Below, piece by piece: positions 42,199 through 46,014 of a stretch of DNA of 46,014 nt (position 1 is its first letter; every line of letters starts with the position of its first letter). Source of the DNA: Candidatus Melainabacteria bacterium (GTDB lineage: Bacteria; Cyanobacteriota; Vampirovibrionia; Obscuribacterales; Obscuribacteraceae); contig RXJR01000002.1 in the NCBI GenBank assembly GCA_003963305.1, positions 1 through 46,014 of the forward strand, in the 5' to 3' direction. The translations under genes were made by a program, and so were the position numbers. The notes under the pieces were generated by a model, which was not told the DNA's origin, searched no databases, and worked only from the letters and a program-made list of their open reading frames with translations.

Positions 42199-43920
42199 AT
42201 GACCTCCACTACTCACAGGAAAGTATTCTCCCTGGCCGCAGCCTGTGCTCTCTTCGGAGAGACGGTGCAATCAGGCTGCGCCTGCAGCGCATCAAGCACC
42301 ACAGGCGATGCCAGCCTGGGCTTTGCCCTGGGCGACAAGGCGGCGCGCCTGGCAAGCATGATTGCCAGTGGCATCAACGTTCCGCCCGGACTGGCCATTG
42401 CCACGTCGGTTTGCCGCGACTTCCACAACAACAAGCAGGCTCTGCCGGCAGGTCTCTTCAACGAGGTGCTGTCGGGGCTTCGCGGCGTCGGGCAGAGCCA
42501 CGGTCGCAGCTTCGGTGACGACTTCATGCCGCTTCTTCTGGCGGTGCGACCGAGCCCGGTCGTCTCGATGCCCGGCATGCTCGACAACGTGCTCAACGTC
42601 GGGCTCACCGACTACAGCACCGAGTTGCTCGCCCAGCAGCTCGGCGAGCGCTGTGCGGTCGACAGCTACAGGCGCTTCATCGAGAACTACGGCACAGTCG
42701 TGCTGGGCATCGAAGCGGCGCACTTCGAGCGGCTGCTCACCGACGCCATCAACCAGGCCGGAGTGCCCAGCCACATCGACCTGAGCGTCGAGCAGCTGCG
42801 CGCCCTGGTCGACGAGTACAAGACTTTCGTCTGGGATCAGTCGGGAACACCGTTCCCGCAGAACCCGTACGAGCAGCTGCAGCGCTCCATCGAGGCGGTG
42901 CTTGCCTCGTGGAACAGCGACCGCGCCGTGGTCTATCGCAACATCAACGGCATCTGCCATGACACCGGCACAGGCGTGATCGTGCAGGCGATGGTTTTCG
43001 GCAACTGCAACGACCAGTCGGGCACCGGGCAGTGCTTCAGCCGCGATCCGCGCACAGGTGAGCCCGGCAATCTGGCCGGCGAATACCTGTTCAACTCTCA
43101 GGGCGGCGACGTTTCGGCAAGCATTCGCACACCCAAGCTGATCTTCCGGCTGCAAGGCGAAATGCCGACCACCTACGAGCAGCTCAAGCGCATCGCCGAG
43201 CGTCTCGAGAACGACCACCGCGACATGCAGGAGGTCCACTTCACCATCGAGAATGGTGAGCTGTACGTGCTCATGTCGCGCCCCGGCTGGCGCACGGCAG
43301 AAGCTGCAGTGCGCATCGCCGTCGACTTCGCCAACGAAGGCGCCATCAGCCGTGCCGAAGCCGTCAGCCGCATCGCAACCGGGCAGTGGCAACAGCTGCT
43401 GCGCCCGGTTTTCAGCGGCGAGAACCTGGCTGCGGCGAAGATGATGGGCCGGCACGTCGCCACCGGCCTGGCTGCCGCTCCCGGTGCCGCGGTGGGCAAG
43501 ATCGTCTTTGATCCGAAGGAAGCGGCCGAGCGCACTGCGGCGGGCGAGAAGGTCATTCTCGTCGGCTCAGACATGTGCCCGGCAGACTTCGTCGGCATCG
43601 CGCCCGCCGAAGGCATCATCACCGCGCGTGGTGGCATGACCTGCTTCGGCGCCGGTGCTGCCCGAGGCATGGGCAAACCGTGCATTGCCGGCTGCGACTC
43701 GCTCAAGGTCGACCGGCACAACCAGCTCGTCATCGTCGGACGGCACGCGTTCTTCAAGAACGATGTCATCTCCATCGATGGCTCCAACGGCGAAATCTAC
43801 GCCGGCACCGTCAACCCGACTGCGGTCAGGAAGTCGACTCATCTCGACACCCTGATCGCCTGGGCTCGGGAACTGGGCATCGATACCGGCAAGGAAGGCG
43901 AAACGGGCAGCACCATCTAG
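42199..43920 (+). CDS. PPDK-like paralogue lacking the catalytic His and the PEP/pyruvate domain
   Basis: The 573-residue protein aligns with the N-terminal ~575 residues of the upstream PPDK. It keeps the ATP-grasp features (LGDKAARLASM with Lys, VSMPGMLDNVLNVGLTD, SGTGQCFSRDPRTGEP) and the swivelling-domain fold. The phospho-His motif GGMTSHAAVVARG has become GGMTCFGAGAARG, so Phe483 stands where His should be. The acidic QGED of the ATP/metal region is QGGD. It stops at the linker where the PEP/pyruvate barrel would begin, and no remnant of that domain follows. The open frame and codon use are intact, and GAGG lies 7 nt before the ATG. The first ~30 residues are hydrophobic and Cys-rich, weakly signal-like. 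It is more likely a pseudoenzyme or regulator than a dikinase. Confidence 0.9.
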   Translation: MTSTTHRKVFSLAAACALFGETVQSGCACSASSTTGDASLGFALGDKAARLASMIASGINVPPGLAIATSVCRDFHNNKQALPAGLFNEVLSGLRGVGQSHGRSFGDDFMPLLLAVRPSPVVSMPGMLDNVLNVGLTDYSTELLAQQLGERCAVDSYRRFIENYGTVVLGIEAAHFERLLTDAINQAGVPSHIDLSVEQLRALVDEYKTFVWDQSGTPFPQNPYEQLQRSIEAVLASWNSDRAVVYRNINGICHDTGTGVIVQAMVFGNCNDQSGTGQCFSRDPRTGEPGNLAGEYLFNSQGGDVSASIRTPKLIFRLQGEMPTTYEQLKRIAERLENDHRDMQEVHFTIENGELYVLMSRPGWRTAEAAVRIAVDFANEGAISRAEAVSRIATGQWQQLLRPVFSGENLAAAKMMGRHVATGLAAAPGAAVGKIVFDPKEAAERTAAGEKVILVGSDMCPADFVGIAPAEGIITARGGMTCFGAGAARGMGKPCIAGCDSLKVDRHNQLVIVGRHAFFKNDVISIDGSNGEIYAGTVNPTAVRKSTHLDTLIAWARELGIDTGKEGETGSTI

Positions 43921-43966
43921 CATCGCCCTCGCTCGCCAAAACTTACCGGCAGTAATGCCATAAACC

Positions 43967-44020
43967 CCCTCGCGGACGGTTTCATCTGCAGATCTTTTCT
44001 GCACTGACCGCGAGGGCTTT
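43967..44020 (+). terminator. Nested hairpin with short T run after the PPDK paralogue
   Basis: CCCTCGCGG (43967-43975) pairs with CCGCGAGGG (44008-44016), then CTTTTG follows. Inside is a second hairpin, TGCAGA/TCTGCA (43987-44003). It sits 46 nt after the paralogue stop and just before the AGGAG of the next gene, so it could be a terminator, an attenuator or a leader structure. Confidence 0.55.
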
Positions 44021-44036
44021 TGAGACAGGAGAACAT

Positions 44037-44510
44037 ATGACTCGCGAAGGAACAACACTGGTCATCGTCGACATGCAGCCCGGATTGCCCGCCTCTCACG
44101 AGGACTGGCTGAAGGGAGCCGTCTATCAAGAAATCATGACGGCACGCGGAGAAGACTGGGGCATCGTGATCCTGGAGTACATGCATCACAGCCCGCCCCG
44201 ATCGCTCGGCGACACGTACCAGTACCTCGTTTCCGCGGCCGCCGGCAACTGCGACGTGTTCGCCATGCGCGTGAAAGCCACGCTCGATGGCAGCGAACGG
44301 GTGGCAGATGCCGCTGCGCACAAGAACATGCCGACGGAACGTTTCCGAGTCTGCGGCGTCAACGTGCACGGCTGCGTCCAGGCGACCGTGCTCGGACTTG
44401 CTCAGCGCTATCCCGACAGCCTCATCGAAGTGGTCGGGCACGCCTGCAACGACATCAACGGCATCAACTGGAACCGCTTCAAGCTGCCGCCCAACGCGCA
44501 AGTCGTTTAA
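44037..44510 (+). CDS. Isochorismatase-like cysteine hydrolase
   Basis: The 157-residue protein fits the isochorismatase/nicotinamidase superfamily. VIVDMQPG supplies the catalytic Asp (near 12), a Lys lies in RVKATLDGSE (near 80), and Cys in GVNVHGCVQAT (near 117) would be the nucleophile. The cis-peptide-like turn before the Cys helix is present. It is shorter than most members (180-220 residues), and the region between Asp and Lys is reduced. The substrate cannot be told. AGGAG lies just before the ATG. It follows the PPDK paralogue in the same GC-rich block, separated by a nested hairpin. Confidence 0.85.
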   Translation: MTREGTTLVIVDMQPGLPASHEDWLKGAVYQEIMTARGEDWGIVILEYMHHSPPRSLGDTYQYLVSAAAGNCDVFAMRVKATLDGSERVADAAAHKNMPTERFRVCGVNVHGCVQATVLGLAQRYPDSLIEVVGHACNDINGINWNRFKLPPNAQVV

Positions 44511-44518
44511 CCACTAAA

Positions 44519-44578
44519 GCGCACGCAGAGGCTTGAGCCGCTCCGTCTTCGGGCAAGTCGCTCTGTCCTTACGTGCGC
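44519..44578 (+). promoter_or_regulatory. Long multi-segment inverted repeat after the isochorismatase-like gene
   Basis: GCGCACG (44519-44525) pairs with CGTGCGC (44572-44578). Inside, CAGAG (44526-44530) pairs with CTCTG (44561-44565) and GCTTG with CAAGT (one G-T pair). No U tract follows. It starts 8 nt after the stop codon. It may be a terminator-like or processing structure. Confidence 0.45.
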
Positions 44579-44667
44579 CGATCGTCTAATCACTTCGCCG
44601 GAGCCGTTGCTCAAACGAGCAATCGCTCTGGTGCTCTTGCAACCATGTCTTCCAGGGAAAACACAAC

Positions 44668-45081
44668 ATGCCTCGTCCACTGATTGGCGTTTCGATCATC
44701 TTCGTCGTCACCGCCATCCTCATCTTCATTTGCGGATTCTTCTCGCTCGGCACGTTCCCGCTCCTCCCCGCCGGCAGCCTTCTGCTCACGGCGCTTCTGG
44801 TCACGGGTCTGGCCTGGCTCATCTACTGCGTGGTCGGAGTAGCGGTCTGCCTGCCGCTGCGTGTCGTCCGTCCCGGCTATGCACTGCCCACGGTGCTCGG
44901 CACTGTCTCCGGTGCAGCCGCCATCGCGATCACGGGCTGGATTTTTCCCAGCATCGTCATCAGTCAGGGCTGGCTGGCGGCGGTACCGTTCGCTTTCGTC
45001 AACACTATGGCTGTATGGGGCGCCGCCTACGCCACTGGCTTCATCAATCCGAAGCTGACCTTCTGGCCGGAGCGCCGTTAA
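44668..45081 (+). CDS. Small multi-span membrane protein
   Basis: The 137-residue protein has about four membrane helices (roughly 5-27, 31-60, 70-88, 93-120) and short loops, with no catalytic motif. The last residues (NPKLTFWPERR) are basic and probably cytoplasmic. I do not recognise a family. AGGGA lies about 9 nt before the ATG. It belongs to the GC-rich block and precedes another membrane-anchored protein by 76 nt, so the two may form one unit. Confidence 0.65.
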   Translation: MPRPLIGVSIIFVVTAILIFICGFFSLGTFPLLPAGSLLLTALLVTGLAWLIYCVVGVAVCLPLRVVRPGYALPTVLGTVSGAAAIAITGWIFPSIVISQGWLAAVPFAFVNTMAVWGAAYATGFINPKLTFWPERR

Positions 45082-45116
45082 AGAGACGGATTCCCGAGCA
45101 ATATCCCTTCCACCAT

Positions 45117-45138
45117 GCTGGCAGCACACGCTGTCGGC
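45117..45138 (+). promoter_or_regulatory. Hairpin upstream of the last gene
   Basis: A 9-bp stem with two G-T pairs (45117-45125 with 45130-45138) closes on an ACAC loop. It sits 19 nt before the ATG at 45158 and may affect translation of that gene. Confidence 0.35.
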
Positions 45139-45157
45139 AAAGCCAGAGAGATATGTC

Positions 45158-45799
45158 ATGTTCAAGAAATGGGTTCCCTTCATCGGCGCAGGCGTCATCG
45201 CCGGCCTGGTAGGCGTCACCGCCGGTCTGGGTCTGGCAATCTGGATGTTCCCCACCCGGGAGAGTCCGGCACTGAACTTGCCGCAGTCCTTCGCCTTGCT
45301 CGAAGAGCAAAAGTGCTGGGGCTGTGATCCGGAGTACATCAGCTTTTTCGTCGGCGACCCCGAGCACGTGCGCGGCGAGATTGCAGTTCCACCTTCGTCT
45401 CACAAGAGCGGCGTGATGACTCAGGTCTTCTACACCGCTCTGAACGGCTCGAAGCTGATGCGCGCAGACCTGTCTGCAGCCGACGGCGGGCACCAGTTAC
45501 AGATCTTCAACTGGGACGGCGTGGCGACGGCGAATGTGCATATCGAAGACAGAGGCGCTCAAGCCATACGCATCACCGATGCGGCAGGCAACCTTCTGGC
45601 ACAAGGCAGCCGTGATGCCGATTCCGGTGCATTCATCGTGAACTCGCCGGATGGTCGGTTGCTGGCAACGATCTCGCCAGCTGCCGACGGCACATGGTCT
45701 GTTTCCGTCGAACGCTACTCCAGGGTCGCCAATGTGATCTACGCGCTCATTGCCGGCTACCAAACGGTAGTTACTACAGGCAAAGCCGTGTCGATCTGA
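45158..45799 (+). CDS. Membrane-anchored beta-rich hypothetical protein
   Basis: The 213-residue protein has one N-terminal membrane helix (about 7-30), a CWGC motif near 48-51, and a beta-rich domain of repeated short strands. A final hydrophobic helix (ANVIYALIAGYQTVV) follows. The strand pattern followed by a buried C-terminal helix is reminiscent of the LURP-one/scramblase-like fold, but this is a weak resemblance. The function is unknown. A strong hairpin follows at 45808-45844. It is the last gene of the GC-rich block. Confidence 0.6.
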   Translation: MFKKWVPFIGAGVIAGLVGVTAGLGLAIWMFPTRESPALNLPQSFALLEEQKCWGCDPEYISFFVGDPEHVRGEIAVPPSSHKSGVMTQVFYTALNGSKLMRADLSAADGGHQLQIFNWDGVATANVHIEDRGAQAIRITDAAGNLLAQGSRDADSGAFIVNSPDGRLLATISPAADGTWSVSVERYSRVANVIYALIAGYQTVVTTGKAVSI

Positions 45800-45807
45800 C
45801 AGATAGT

Positions 45808-45844
45808 GGATAGAAGCCAGTCACATAAAGACTGGCTTCTGTCC
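45808..45844 (+). terminator. Strong hairpin terminator at the end of the GC-rich block
   Basis: A 15-bp stem with one G-T pair (45808-45822 with 45830-45844) has a 7-nt loop, 9 nt after the stop codon. A T-rich stretch lies 10-15 nt further on instead of immediately after, so it may also act as a 3'-end stabiliser. The sequence after it is AT-rich and holds no supported gene up to 46014. Confidence 0.75.
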
Positions 45845-46014
45845 ATCTTCGTATTATTTTTTGGCCATCATGCCACCACATGCAATACCACAACAAAATT
45901 GCAGCAGAGTCGTTCAAATGAGAAATTAAAAACCGGCAGGGGTCTCATCATATTGCAGCACCTTGACTATTTCTTTGTTTTCGTTTTATTATAGAGTATA
46001 GTGTTATACCCCTT

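Noticed and set aside
42292-43455. Minus-strand open frame antisense to the PPDK paralogue
   Set aside because: It arises from the same codon-bias effect as under ppdK; the paralogue on the plus strand has clear homology along its full length.
43921-44036. Lost C-terminal half of the PPDK paralogue by frameshift
   Set aside because: No remnant of the PEP/pyruvate domain is visible in any frame after the stop; the next gene is an isochorismatase-like hydrolase, so the truncation is real and not a sequencing frameshift.
45806-45994. Open frame of 62 codons at the end of the window
   Set aside because: It starts inside the terminator hairpin, has no binding site and shows random composition.

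Overview
The window is a bacterial chromosome segment with no rRNA, tRNA, phage, IS element or CRISPR array that I could find. It carries 31 protein genes that I can support. The proteins suggest a heterotrophic bacterium with secreted and TPR, LysM and YD-repeat proteins, two-component systems, a Hanks-type kinase and a PPDK. Long Pro/Glu/Gln-rich low-complexity proteins and OmpR regulators that begin (M/V)AKIL are reminiscent of Candidatus Obscuribacterales (Melainabacteria/Vampirovibrionia). That placement is an impression, because no taxonomic marker gene lies in the window.

Layout. Positions 0.1-4.7 kb hold a C39-like cysteine peptidase homologue divergent from an OmpR response regulator, then a holin-like membrane protein with a secreted protein, then a LysM protein. 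Positions 4.7-10.6 kb hold a divergent alpha/beta esterase and ATP-grasp ligase pair, an XRE-like HTH protein, a secreted protein, a small Cys protein and a sensor kinase. Positions 10.8-16.9 kb hold trxA, a fasciclin protein, a membrane-anchored thioredoxin-like protein with a DPHC active site, a small membrane protein, and a 1137-residue FtsH-like protease with three consecutive AAA+ domains and one M41 protease domain. Positions 16.9-23.9 kb hold a small hypothetical, a secreted coiled-coil peptide, a Ser/Thr kinase with a long activation-segment insert, an SDR and methyltransferase pair, a YD-repeat/LysM-like protein and a hypothetical. Positions 24-38.7 kb hold a CPBP membrane protease with a repetitive N-terminal region, two TPR proteins (one with a thioredoxin domain), a second OmpR regulator, a PAS sensor kinase, a SIMPL protein, and two large low-complexity proteins that share a C-terminal alpha-helical module.

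Positions 39.2-45.8 kb are different: visibly more GC-rich, all genes on the plus strand, with strong inverted repeats in the intergenic gaps. This block holds a complete PPDK, a PPDK paralogue that has lost the phospho-histidine and the whole PEP/pyruvate domain, an isochorismatase-like hydrolase and two small membrane proteins. AT-rich DNA returns after 45.85 kb.

The strongest candidates for something undescribed are the triple-AAA FtsH-like protease with its small membrane partner (13.2-16.9 kb) and the PPDK/pseudo-PPDK island with its structured gaps (39.0-45.9 kb).
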